Assembly (NCBI GenBank): GCA_023459055.1
Contig: JAEWVR010000009.1
Coordinates: 1-64,000 of the forward strand
Reading direction: 5' to 3'
From: Fibrobacterota bacterium
GTDB taxonomy: Bacteria; Fibrobacterota; Chitinivibrionia; Chitinivibrionales; Chitinispirillaceae
Length of the DNA: 64,000 nucleotides
Both the position numbers and the translations under genes were made by a program. Of the stretch, positions 23,632-32,708 are shown piece after piece. The notes under the pieces were generated by a model, which worked only from the letters and a program-made list of their open reading frames with translations, was not told where the DNA came from and did not search any database. Position 1 is the first letter of the stretch. Every line of letters begins with the position of its first letter.

Positions 23632-26163
23632 ATGATTAAGTCTAAGGTGGCTGGATTTTGTATAGCAATTGCGGTTTTTGGCTTTCTGCCACAAGGAATT
23701 GCTTATTCTGAGGACGGGGGAAATGGGCAAAACAGTGAAACTGTTCTTGATGAACTATCGTTGGGTGATATTCTCTCACTGAAAATTACCACCGGATCAT
23801 TTCTTGATCTCGATTTAAGCAAATCACCGTTAAGTATGACAATTATTGACAAAGTGATGGTGAGAACTTCCGGTGCACGCAACATGTCTGAGCTGCTGGA
23901 CATTTACGTACCGGGATTTATTTATAATTTCAACAAGTGGAATGGTACGGTATGGGCTATGCGGGGTGTTTCCAATGACAGAAACACCAAGATTATCTAT
24001 CTTGTCAATGGACACAAGCTGAATAACCAGACCCGTGATGGATTTACAAGTGAAACAGTACTCGGATTGCTTGGTGATATAGAACGGGTTGAAGTACTAA
24101 GGGGGCCGGCCGGGCTGGTTTATGGCACCGGTGCCATTGCAGGTATTATCAACGTGGTAACACAAAAGGCGAAAGACAACGGAAGTACATCAACAATCGC
24201 AGCCGGAACAGATGGATCACGATCGTTTGAAGGAACAATTCATGCAACACCATCCGAAAACCAGCAGCTTTCCATCGCAGCTGGTTTCAAAAAAAACTAT
24301 GGCTTACCTTATGATAAAGTGCGGCTCTATGGACTATCCGGATGGCCATATACTCCCGGATGGACAAACGGGGCACCGGGTGATGGACGTTACGGATCGA
24401 CTGATGGAAACTGGAAACTTGCAGGCGACTGGACCTGGGACAGATTTAATCTATATTTCAGGGCAACGCATCAGATTGAAAATTGTGCAGCACTATTTAT
24501 TCTTGATCCATTTCCAGGAGTTCTTGGAACTCCACCTGAAGGAACATCCGGCAGAATTATTGATGGAAAAAGAGTCGAGTATAACGATCCCTACTGGAGT
24601 GGAACCGAAAGCTGGAGAAATAGCAGAAAATCATATATTAACGATGCGGTAATGGCTGAGGCTCAATACGACCTCCCGATTAATGATAATAATCTTGAGT
24701 TTACAGTGAGCTATGATCGTACAACATCCCGCATTGCCGAAGAACATTTGTCAAAATATCAACCGGATTATCTTCAGGCAAATGGTGTAATGTTTGAAAC
24801 GTTTGGTGATGCCAGATATATGGCACGATCAATGTTCCTGTTGAAATCAGTACAGAACCTGCAGGCTGCTTTCGGCCTCGAATACCGCCTCGATGATCTG
24901 GGTCCGGATATGAACGGAATGAATCAGGTTGAGGAGTTTCCAAAACGCTTTGTTATTGAAGATACTACCTACCACACGTTTACAAACTTTGCAGAAGGCT
25001 TCTATGATATAACAGACTTTTTAGGTGCACATATGGGATATCGGCTTGATTTTCACACAAGAGCAATCATGTTTAATCCTAAGGCTGCTGTTATCCTAAG
25101 ACCAAACCAGAAACATTCAATAAAGCTAATCTATCAATCGGCATCAAATAATGGAACAGTCGATAATTATGAATACAACAGATATCATGTCAGTAATGAT
25201 GGTATTATCAATAAAGAACCGGTTGCACAAAACCCTACGATAAAACCATTTAAGGATAACACGCTGATGCAGCCTGCAGATGAAAAACTGATGCACAAGC
25301 TGAAACCTGAAAAAGTACACTCATTGGAACTCTCCTATGTTGGTGAACTGACAGATAACTTCACATGTGAACCATCTTTTGCATATGGGAAAATTAAAGA
25401 CCTCTTTGGATGGTCGCAGGATCTTTTCAGAGTTGTCAATGTCGGTGAATATCAATATATCAATGCTGATATTGATCTCAAGTACACCTCATCCAGGTTT
25501 AAAGCTGGCGTAAATCACACATTTCAGCGTCCTGTCGGAACAGATCCTGATGATAAGAAATCGAATAAAACCTATTACATTTACGAAACCAGACAGGATT
25601 CTTTAACTGGTGAATGGGGCCATTTTGCCGGTTATAATCAAAATGGTGATTCAGTTTACGTCGGGTACTATTCTAAAAGTAAACCAATTGTACTGAATGT
25701 TGTAAAAAACCAGATCACTTATGATGGAGATGATTTTTTAAATATCCCGCGTAATATAACAAAACTGTACCTCACATACTCACCATTCGAATGGGTATCG
25801 CTAAGCAGTAATCTGCGCCTGTTCTGGGGATTGCCTGGCAGGGAACAGCTGATCAGGGATCAAAACGACACATCCAATTATGTTGGCTATTATCACGAAA
25901 AAAACAATCAGTCTTTCAAGAACTATTTCATGCACTCAGTTTCAAAGAAATTGAATCTAAGTCTGAATGTCTATTTGCCAAAAAATTTCGACGTTTCCAT
26001 CTATGGCTACAATCTTTTAGCTAGTGATAACCATATCGATGGAAAATTTGATTATAATACAGTCAACACGTTAAGAGCCCAGCATACGTATGATCCTGAA
26101 CAAAAAACTCTTTATTCTACAGATCAGAGAACCTTTGGTGTGAGCATTACCAAAAACTTCTAA
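23632..26163 (+). CDS. TonB-dependent outer membrane receptor, set A
   Basis: An 843-residue outer membrane receptor. Signal peptide about 1-25. The plug domain is at about 45-185, with ERVEVLRGPAGLVYGTGAIAG and IINVVTQ. A beta-barrel follows and ends in Phe (VSITKNF). The ATG at 23632 is preceded by GGGAG at 23619-23623. Such receptors import or sense iron complexes, vitamins or sugars using TonB energy; the ligand is unknown. It has the same companion genes as the receptor at 29452 but in the opposite gene order. A hairpin terminator follows at 26183. Confidence 0.88.
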   Translation: MIKSKVAGFCIAIAVFGFLPQGIAYSEDGGNGQNSETVLDELSLGDILSLKITTGSFLDLDLSKSPLSMTIIDKVMVRTSGARNMSELLDIYVPGFIYNFNKWNGTVWAMRGVSNDRNTKIIYLVNGHKLNNQTRDGFTSETVLGLLGDIERVEVLRGPAGLVYGTGAIAGIINVVTQKAKDNGSTSTIAAGTDGSRSFEGTIHATPSENQQLSIAAGFKKNYGLPYDKVRLYGLSGWPYTPGWTNGAPGDGRYGSTDGNWKLAGDWTWDRFNLYFRATHQIENCAALFILDPFPGVLGTPPEGTSGRIIDGKRVEYNDPYWSGTESWRNSRKSYINDAVMAEAQYDLPINDNNLEFTVSYDRTTSRIAEEHLSKYQPDYLQANGVMFETFGDARYMARSMFLLKSVQNLQAAFGLEYRLDDLGPDMNGMNQVEEFPKRFVIEDTTYHTFTNFAEGFYDITDFLGAHMGYRLDFHTRAIMFNPKAAVILRPNQKHSIKLIYQSASNNGTVDNYEYNRYHVSNDGIINKEPVAQNPTIKPFKDNTLMQPADEKLMHKLKPEKVHSLELSYVGELTDNFTCEPSFAYGKIKDLFGWSQDLFRVVNVGEYQYINADIDLKYTSSRFKAGVNHTFQRPVGTDPDDKKSNKTYYIYETRQDSLTGEWGHFAGYNQNGDSVYVGYYSKSKPIVLNVVKNQITYDGDDFLNIPRNITKLYLTYSPFEWVSLSSNLRLFWGLPGREQLIRDQNDTSNYVGYYHEKNNQSFKNYFMHSVSKKLNLSLNVYLPKNFDVSIYGYNLLASDNHIDGKFDYNTVNTLRAQHTYDPEQKTLYSTDQRTFGVSITKNF

Positions 26164-26182
26164 TACAGACATTTCAACTCCA

Positions 26183-26203
26183 GGGTAGAGTAAATCTCTA
26201 CCC
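26183..26203. terminator. Hairpin terminator after receptor A
   Basis: GGGTAGAG, loop TAAAT, CTCTACCC, a perfect 8-bp stem 20 bp after the receptor stop. It also lies just beyond the 3' end of the small minus-strand gene at 26212, so it may serve both. Confidence 0.65.
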
Positions 26204-26211
26204 TTATGTTA

Positions 26212-26349
26212 TTATAACCATATTTGCATTCTCAACTGAGAACACTTATCCAATCTGCAATTTTCACAAATAGTATTCTTTTTCCAATACCAGCTTACAA
26301 TAATAATGGCAACACCACAAAGTAATAATGTAATTATGATATTCATCAT
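26212..26349 (-). CDS. Small Cys-containing single-pass membrane protein
   Basis: A 45-codon minus-strand frame. A hydrophobic helix (IIITLLLCGVAIIIVSWYW) is followed by a basic, Cys-containing tail (KKNTICENCRLDKCSQLR). The arrangement recalls FeoB-associated Cys-rich membrane proteins, though no feo gene is near and the Cys pattern (C-x2-C-x4-C) is not the usual one. Two tandem ATGs start it; no strong ribosome site is visible. It lies between receptor A and a rhodanese gene, so a link to sulfur or metal handling is possible but unproven. Confidence 0.4.
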   Translation of the reverse strand: MMNIIITLLLCGVAIIIVSWYWKKNTICENCRLDKCSQLRMQIWL

Positions 26350-26930
26350 TTTTCACTGGTATTAGCAAATAGTAAATCCAGCCGATCAGATCCGGGATAT
26401 CTGTAACATAACGAATCAAGGTTAATTGCCACTGCACTGTATAGGATTATATTATTAACCGTATGTTAAAACTTTATATAACTATTGTTATATAATCAAT
26501 TTACATAATACAATTAAAGGATAATGATATCAATCAATTATTAAAACAGGACTCAATCAATCGCGCCTCCCCCTCTTGCACCTGATACTGTATGCTGAAA
26601 CTTAACATGCAGGGATCAGCGCCAGCTACGTGCTTCCACTTGCCCCGGTTATAACTTCGGTGATAATGTGTTTCCAGTATCTGTTAAGATCCGATAGATT
26701 GCGTTGATAAACAGTTATATTGATCAGGCAACACGCCTTTGTTAATTGACTTAGTAGTAACTTAAATAATGGCAACAAACAGATTGTTTTTAATCCACAA
26801 AGTCAGCCATGATGCATCGGATTATAATTTGAATTTATCCGTTGCTTCAACAAAACAGTTGCTTGAGGTAAAGGCTGTTGTATATTTTGATAAATAATTG
26901 AAATAGTTCATATATAGCCAGGGGGTTACG
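26350..26930. other. Intergenic region with unexplained GC-richer block
   Basis: 581 bp, mostly AT-rich. A more GC-rich block at about 26560-26665 (TCGCGCCTCCCCC to CCGGTTATAACTTCGG) stands out from its surroundings. No frame, hairpin or known element was recognised in it. GGGGG at 26921-26925 is the ribosome site for the rhodanese gene. Confidence 0.3.
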
Positions 26931-27878
26931 TTGATTGTAAAAAGAGTTTTCCTGATTAGCGCTTTAATAGGTATTACTACTGTTGCATGTATCGACATCC
27001 TTGACAACAAAGACAATTCTGACGACCAGCAATTTACAGAAGGCCTTGTAACGACAGATTGGTTATCTTCACATGTCGCAGAAAAGGATTTAGTAATCAT
27101 TGACGTTCGGAGCAATGCTGAATTTGTCAATGGAAGCATACCAAATTCGATTAATATTCCCTTTGAAGTTCCAGTATCGGTATGGACCGCAATGAAGGGT
27201 GATTTACTGATCGAACTGCCTGAAATTTCAGAATTGTCATCAACGCTTGCGGAAAATGGTATTGACAGTACTAGTGAGATTGTACTGATAACTAATGTGC
27301 CAACCAATGATAACCCATATTCGCTAGCATCTCCAACACGGGTAGCACTGACACTTGCGTATGCTGGAATCACTAATACTGCTATTCTTGATGGTGGAAT
27401 TGACAAGTGGGTAAGTGAAGGTAAACCTGTAACGAAAGATTCAAAAGCTATAACACCTGTATCATTTACTGGAAGAGAAGATAATTCATTGTTTGCAGAT
27501 ATTAGTTATGTAAAAGCAAATACTGAAAATGCATTGATTGTCGATGCAAGAGATGTTGAAGTTTACAAAGGAAGCGTAATAGAACCCTGGGCAAATAAAG
27601 CAGGACATATACCTGGTGCAGTATCTCTGCCTGCGCCTTTATTATGGAACACTGATGGAACATATAAAACAAAAAGAGAAATTGCATCAATAGTCAGCAA
27701 TGTTGTCGGAGACGATCGCAATAGAGAGATTATTGTATATTGTGGTGTTGGGGGCTATGCCAGCACAGTATGGTTTGCCCTGACAAGAATTCTTGACTAC
27801 AAGCATGTTAAAGTGTATGATGGTTCATCACAGGAATGGGTACAACAATACGATATGGAGATGACCAGTGAGCACTGA
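26931..27878 (+). CDS. Exported tandem-domain rhodanese lipoprotein
   Basis: A 315-residue sulfurtransferase with two rhodanese domains. The TTG start at 26931 follows GGGGG at good spacing and leads into a lipoprotein signal with TVAC (Cys20). The first domain (about 45-165, VIIDVRSNAEFVNGSIPNS) has lost its active-site Cys loop. The second (about 185-310) keeps Cys271 in YCGVGGYAS. Inactive-plus-active pairing is normal for thiosulfate/mercaptopyruvate sulfurtransferases, but export to the envelope is less common. Paralogues lie at 27991 and 45622. The role is probably sulfur transfer or detoxification in the periplasm; the donor is unknown. Confidence 0.85.
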   Translation: MIVKRVFLISALIGITTVACIDILDNKDNSDDQQFTEGLVTTDWLSSHVAEKDLVIIDVRSNAEFVNGSIPNSINIPFEVPVSVWTAMKGDLLIELPEISELSSTLAENGIDSTSEIVLITNVPTNDNPYSLASPTRVALTLAYAGITNTAILDGGIDKWVSEGKPVTKDSKAITPVSFTGREDNSLFADISYVKANTENALIVDARDVEVYKGSVIEPWANKAGHIPGAVSLPAPLLWNTDGTYKTKREIASIVSNVVGDDRNREIIVYCGVGGYASTVWFALTRILDYKHVKVYDGSSQEWVQQYDMEMTSEH

Positions 27879-27929
27879 TGCTATGAATCTAAAAATAGCG
27901 TTCTTCGAGGCTTTTTAATGTTTTCAGAG

Positions 27930-27954
27930 GGGGAATAACACTGAATTATTCCCC
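27930..27954. terminator. Hairpin between convergent rhodanese genes
   Basis: GGGGAATAA, a 7-nt loop, TTATTCCCC. A perfect 9-bp stem centred in the 112-bp gap between two convergent genes, likely ending both transcripts. Confidence 0.65.
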
Positions 27955-27990
27955 ATTTGTAACTCCGACATTCTCAAATGACAACGTTTA

Positions 27991-28905
27991 CTACCAGGTA
28001 AATTTTTCTACAGGTGCATATGGATCACGGGTCCACTCCTGAATCGATCCATCATACAGGCTGGCATTTTCATACCCAAGCACTTCTGATAACAAGAACC
28101 ACCATGTTGACGCAAATCCTCCTACACCACAATAAACAACTATTTTTTTGTTATGACAAGGATATCCTATCACACCACGAGCCATTGCTGCCAATGTGTC
28201 ACGCCCTTTGTACAAACCATCTGTAGTAAATACCCAGGGCGTTGGCAATGAAACAGCCCCGGTAATATGCCCGTCTTTTTCTGAAAATTCACGCGGTGAT
28301 GTCACGCCAAAAAAATCCTGCGGAATACGGGCATCAACAATTTTCGCATTACTCAGATTACGCATTACAGTTTTTTTATTAATCAATACAGAAACATTGA
28401 ACCTGCCATTATACACTTTAACCTCCGGCAGTAATGAGTATTGTGTCAGACCTCGTCCTTCTGCCACCCATTTTGTATAGCCGCCATCGAGTATTGCCAC
28501 ATTTGCGACCCCGGCATAAATAAGAGTCCAGGCGACACGGTTTGTCTGTGCCCTGTCATAATCATTTACTGAAGTATTTGCCAATACCAATTTTTTTGAT
28601 GGATCGATACCCAATGCACCAATCTTCACACGTAAGTCTTCTTCATCCGGCAGTTCAAGAAGCAGTTCATCTCTAAGTGTCCACCACCCATCTGCAGGTG
28701 AGCTGATGGAATTCGGAATGTGTCCCTGATCGAATGAATCCGAGCTCCTCAAATCTAAAATTACCAGGCCTGTATTCAGATTGGCTCCTAACCATTCCGT
28801 TGAAACTATTGGCTCGATCTTTCTTTGGCACGCATTAACACTAGAAGAAACGCAGAAGCAGGTAATTGCCATTAGTGCAACTGTTTTGGAAATTGATCGT
28901 TTCAT
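27991..28905 (-). CDS. Exported tandem-domain rhodanese
   Basis: A 304-residue paralogue of the neighbouring rhodanese, in convergent orientation. The signal sequence ends SSVNAC, a possible lipobox. The first domain (about 35-150, VILDLRSSDSFDQGHIPNS) lacks the catalytic Cys. The second has Cys259 in YCGVGGFAS and the W-W-F motif after it. The domain linker contains an extra basic segment (VLINKKTVMRNL). It is less similar to the other two rhodaneses than they are to each other, suggesting an older duplication. Confidence 0.83.
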   Translation of the reverse strand: MKRSISKTVALMAITCFCVSSSVNACQRKIEPIVSTEWLGANLNTGLVILDLRSSDSFDQGHIPNSISSPADGWWTLRDELLLELPDEEDLRVKIGALGIDPSKKLVLANTSVNDYDRAQTNRVAWTLIYAGVANVAILDGGYTKWVAEGRGLTQYSLLPEVKVYNGRFNVSVLINKKTVMRNLSNAKIVDARIPQDFFGVTSPREFSEKDGHITGAVSLPTPWVFTTDGLYKGRDTLAAMARGVIGYPCHNKKIVVYCGVGGFASTWWFLLSEVLGYENASLYDGSIQEWTRDPYAPVEKFTW

Positions 28906-29451
28906 AGAACACGCCCTTTTAAAAATGTTATTTGTTCTATGCTAATTTTTTAATTAGCAACCTTTTGGTTTATTATTCCCTACCAATGGTTCAAATGCGT
29001 TTTAATTTAACAGGATTAATAGAGTACCTTTCAATCAATTTTCACGATGCATTATATTATTAATGTATATTAAACTTGTCAACTGTGCACTATATATCTA
29101 TAGAATATTTCAAATCTTCATTCCCGTGATGAAACCAATCCATTCCAAACTGATAATGTACTAAAAGCAATTGAGTCCGCAAGAGAGCTGTAGAAATAAC
29201 ACTTGACATCGTACTTCATGTAAATTATTTTGCTTGCAAGGACTTTTTTCAAAGTTAGTAGCCATAAATAAAACATTTAGTAGCTTTTTAATTAAATAAA
29301 CTTAAATTACCGGAATAATAATTACTATTACAATTAGAGATTATCATTTTCGATACTGTACTTGTTCAAGATAAAGTACATCTCAATTTGTTCACTGCAA
29401 ATCTTTTATTTCAATTATCCACCGGAAACAATTAAAGCATTAGGAGTGGTG
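28906..29451. other. AT-rich divergent intergenic region
   Basis: 546 bp between the rhodanese (minus) and receptor B (plus). It holds a promoter candidate at 29203-29231. A short open stretch at about 29110-29190 gives a peptide with no recognisable match and is broken by stops. Confidence 0.4.
29203..29231 (+). promoter_or_regulatory. Candidate sigma-70 promoter for receptor B
   Basis: A consensus TTGACA at 29203-29208, a 17-nt spacer and TATTTT at 29226-29231. It would give a leader of about 210 nt before the receptor start at 29452. Confidence 0.35.
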
Positions 29452-31506
29452 ATGACTCATTACAAGAAAAAGAACGCATTGTTGTCGACTGTAACATTTG
29501 TCACATTCTGCCTCTTTGTAACTACAGCAAACGGGCAGGATGAAATGGAGCTTAATGGCACTGACATGAGCCTTGAAGACCTTGTGAATGTGAAAGTTAC
29601 AATTGCATCAAAAAGTGAGGAAAAAATTTCTGATGCGCCGGGAGTGGTTTCGGTAATCACACAAGACCAGCTCAAACGTTTTGGCGGGACTACCCTTAGT
29701 GACGTCCTTAAAAGAGTACCAAGTTTTCTTGGAACGACAGTGTATTTCACTGACCGGTCAGTTATCGCATCTCGTGGTGATCAGGTTATGCCATCATCCA
29801 GCCATATCCTTTTACTTATTAATGGTAGACCGATACGAGAGGTTCTTGAGGGTGGAATTAAAAGTGAAGTTTACGAATCGTTTCCTGTAAATGTAATCGA
29901 ACGAATTGAAGTTATCCGCGGCCCGGGTTCAGTTTTGTATGGTTCTCAGGCTTTTTCTGCAGTTATAAATGTTGTCACAAAAAAGCCTGACTACAACTGT
30001 GCGTCAGTTTCAGGTGTGCTGGGAGAAGGCCTTCAAAGTAACGTTAGTGGCAACGTTAATTATAAAATTGGTGATTTCGGATTTGTCCTGGCTGGTCGAT
30101 ATGGTGATAAAGGCGGCTGGAATACTAACTGGGTGGCACCAAATATGGCTGGTGGAGATGATACAGTTAATGTTACCATTCCCGATAAAGGACCGGGCGC
30201 ATTTGCAGAATTAACGTTTAGAGGATTGCGCCTGATGTGTTCTTATAATCAATGGAGCAATCAGAATTTTGTACCTGATTATCAGAAATTTAAAGGGTTG
30301 CCATTCTTTCCTGAAGGTGATGCCACTGGTGAGATTACATGGAAAAAAGTTTTTGCAGATGCTGGATATGAACATAGTTTCTCTGATCAGTATTCATCCA
30401 GTCTCAATGCGACATTTACAAGATCTGTATTTGAAACAACAAGGTTCCCCTGGACTCGCCGGGATGCATTCGAACTCCTCGTTGAAGAAACAAATTATTT
30501 TAAACCGATTGATAATTTAAACATAGTTCTTGGTGGCACATGGACTTTTATGACCGGTATTGAAGGGGATGCCCGTTTTAAAGATATATTGTACAATAAA
30601 GACCACAAACAGAATTCATTCTCAGGATACCTTCAGACTGACTACCGTTGGGACTGGTGTAAACTGATTGGTGGTATTCAGATGAATAAAGTTGCAGATT
30701 TTGACTTTGACTTCAACCCTCGTGGTGGCGTAATATTTTACCCGTTTGAAAATGTTAACTTTAAAGCACTCTACAGTACTGCGTATCGTGCACCAAGTCT
30801 TGATGAACTTTATCTGGACCATCCGACAATGCGTGGACAGATGGTACCTCGAGATCCTAATGAACCAAATCAAACGAGAAAACTTGACCCGGAAAAAGTT
30901 AATACCTTTGATATAGGATTTAACTGCCAGGATGAAGATGTACAGTTTGGATTCAATGTATTTAACAGTCATATGAAAAATCTTATTTTTCAGGATCGTG
31001 ACACTAACCACTTTCCAACAATACCAACCTGGGCTAATATTTTAGATGTCTCTATTTTTGGTCTGGAAGTGGAAGGTAAATATTACGTTTCTAAAGAGTT
31101 GTTTTTTGAAGGGTCAATGCTTTATCAGGAAAGTAAGGATAAGATAAGTGGCGAAGAACACGTTACACCACTCCCGGTATTCAGTGCAAAAGGCGGTCTC
31201 AGTTATATGGGACGTGGATTGACATGCAGCTTTTTCAACTCATACTGGCAGGCACTCGACAAGAAATATTCCAATACCCGGAATAAAACGATTAAATACT
31301 TTAACATGTTGAATGTTAACTGCTCCTACAATCTTAACTATTTACTGAAATCAACGACACTTAAAGATCTGTCACTGGTTCTTACGGTTGACAATCTCCT
31401 CGATGAGGAAGTATGGCTGCCAGCATGGGGAATGGGAGATGTAAGCAATAGAATCCCCTACAATGAAGGCAGAGTAATCTACGGCGGCATTAAAGTTACC
31501 TTTTAA
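29452..31506 (+). CDS. TonB-dependent outer membrane receptor, set B
   Basis: A 684-residue receptor. Signal peptide about 1-28 (ends TANGQ). The plug at about 45-185 has SDAPGVVSVITQDQL, RIEVIRGPGSVLYGSQAFSA and INVVTKKP. A 22-strand-type barrel ends in Phe (GGIKVTF). I chose ATG 29452 because AGGAG at 29442-29446 precedes it and the signal peptide follows; the frame is open to 29362 but with no ribosome site. It begins the second receptor/binding-protein set, followed by the ABC_sub_bind-like and PhnD-like genes. It is shorter than receptor A by about 160 residues, mainly in the barrel loops. Confidence 0.88.
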   Translation: MTHYKKKNALLSTVTFVTFCLFVTTANGQDEMELNGTDMSLEDLVNVKVTIASKSEEKISDAPGVVSVITQDQLKRFGGTTLSDVLKRVPSFLGTTVYFTDRSVIASRGDQVMPSSSHILLLINGRPIREVLEGGIKSEVYESFPVNVIERIEVIRGPGSVLYGSQAFSAVINVVTKKPDYNCASVSGVLGEGLQSNVSGNVNYKIGDFGFVLAGRYGDKGGWNTNWVAPNMAGGDDTVNVTIPDKGPGAFAELTFRGLRLMCSYNQWSNQNFVPDYQKFKGLPFFPEGDATGEITWKKVFADAGYEHSFSDQYSSSLNATFTRSVFETTRFPWTRRDAFELLVEETNYFKPIDNLNIVLGGTWTFMTGIEGDARFKDILYNKDHKQNSFSGYLQTDYRWDWCKLIGGIQMNKVADFDFDFNPRGGVIFYPFENVNFKALYSTAYRAPSLDELYLDHPTMRGQMVPRDPNEPNQTRKLDPEKVNTFDIGFNCQDEDVQFGFNVFNSHMKNLIFQDRDTNHFPTIPTWANILDVSIFGLEVEGKYYVSKELFFEGSMLYQESKDKISGEEHVTPLPVFSAKGGLSYMGRGLTCSFFNSYWQALDKKYSNTRNKTIKYFNMLNVNCSYNLNYLLKSTTLKDLSLVLTVDNLLDEEVWLPAWGMGDVSNRIPYNEGRVIYGGIKVTF

Positions 31507-31602
31507 TAATGGTGGTATACCGGTTGTATCATAAACCGGTATATCTCAATGAGTTCAAGTTCAGCATAATTCGGATCGAAAAGGGTAAAAAAGGCAGTTA
31601 AA

Positions 31603-32595
31603 ATGAGAACAACACTGGTCATTATTTTTCTATGTTTAGGTTTTGCTTCTGCGCAGGAAAAGACATCGTACCCGCTTGAAAAAAATGACGCAGTCTTTAT
31701 CATAACGGCAAATGGCAGTATTTTTGATCAGGCGAGAAATGAACTTGTTAACGAGTTACGGGATGAGTTCACAGTCTCAATAAACGAGATTAACGAAACT
31801 GCTGCCACTACAGCAGCTGAAGAAATCGATGCATTGTTTAATACAAATGGTATCCCCAGAGCAGTTGTGCTCATTGGTAACAATGCAGTCCGCATGTATC
31901 TCAAATATTGTTCTCACCATAAAGAAAAAACGGCGTCGATCCAGGTTGTAACGATTCTTGCTCTTGATGTCCCCAGAGCTGTATCAGGCATCCCTAACGT
32001 AAACGCAATCTCTTATGAAACACCGATGGTTACCGCTCTGGTCAATTTCAGGCGCGTACTTAACAAACCAATCGGGAATGTCGGTGTCATCTACCGAAAA
32101 GCTTACCGGGAATTTATTGATAAACAATCACGTTTTTGTCGTAAAGAAAATATAGAGATTAAAGGACTCGAGATCGGTGATGATACCGGTAAGCACCCGG
32201 CCGAAATCACTGAGGCGTTGAAAGCATTATTAAAAAAAGAGCCAGTTGATGCTCTCTGGATTGTCAACGACAATATCCTTCTGAAGCCGGAACTCCTTGG
32301 CAATGTCTGGCTCCCGGCACTTAGAAAAAACAAGGCACCCCTTATTGTGGGAGTAGAAGCACTGGTAAATCCTAAATTAAATTTTGGTACATTTGCGGTT
32401 ATTCCTGATCCGGTAGCTCTCGGTGAACAGGCTGCAGAAATTATCTTTGATCTGAAATTCGACGACTGGAACCATAGCGGAGTTATGGTTCACCCGGCGA
32501 TCTCCACCTATTCTGTTCTCAATATGAAAAAAGCAACAGAGTTTACAGAGCTGGAAAAACTAAAAACTTTTGAAGTGTCCAAAGTCCTCAACTGA
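31603..32595 (+). CDS. ABC-type substrate-binding-like periplasmic protein, set B
   Basis: A 330-residue exported protein (signal peptide MRTTLVIIFLCLGFASA) paralogous to the set A protein at 22576. Motifs are ISYETPMVTALVNFRRV, VGVIYRKAYREFI, VDALWIVNDNILL and LIVGVEALVNPKLNFGTFAVIP. The conserved VxxLWxxNDN and GVEALVxPxLxFGTFAV blocks probably line the ligand cleft. It lies 96 bp after receptor B. As in set A, no permease or ATPase accompanies it. Confidence 0.72.
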   Translation: MRTTLVIIFLCLGFASAQEKTSYPLEKNDAVFIITANGSIFDQARNELVNELRDEFTVSINEINETAATTAAEEIDALFNTNGIPRAVVLIGNNAVRMYLKYCSHHKEKTASIQVVTILALDVPRAVSGIPNVNAISYETPMVTALVNFRRVLNKPIGNVGVIYRKAYREFIDKQSRFCRKENIEIKGLEIGDDTGKHPAEITEALKALLKKEPVDALWIVNDNILLKPELLGNVWLPALRKNKAPLIVGVEALVNPKLNFGTFAVIPDPVALGEQAAEIIFDLKFDDWNHSGVMVHPAISTYSVLNMKKATEFTELEKLKTFEVSKVLN

Positions 32596-32708
32596 AAAAT
32601 ACTGACAACGTAATATTTGTATTGATATTTTGCACATTTGATGTATAATATTGTAAATTTACATTATCAGATCAGATTAAAACTTTTTCGACAAGATCAA
32701 TTTTACAA

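Noticed and set aside
21849..26163. Reading set A as a standard ABC importer
   Set aside because: No permease or ATPase gene lies within or next to the set, and the only ABC machinery in the window belongs to the separate operon at 40710-45023.
29110..29250. Short plus-strand peptide stretches (NPFQTDNVLKAIESAREL and following) that look protein-like
   Set aside because: Broken by stops and frame changes within 100 bp and not matched to any neighbour, unlike the kinase and CheX relics.
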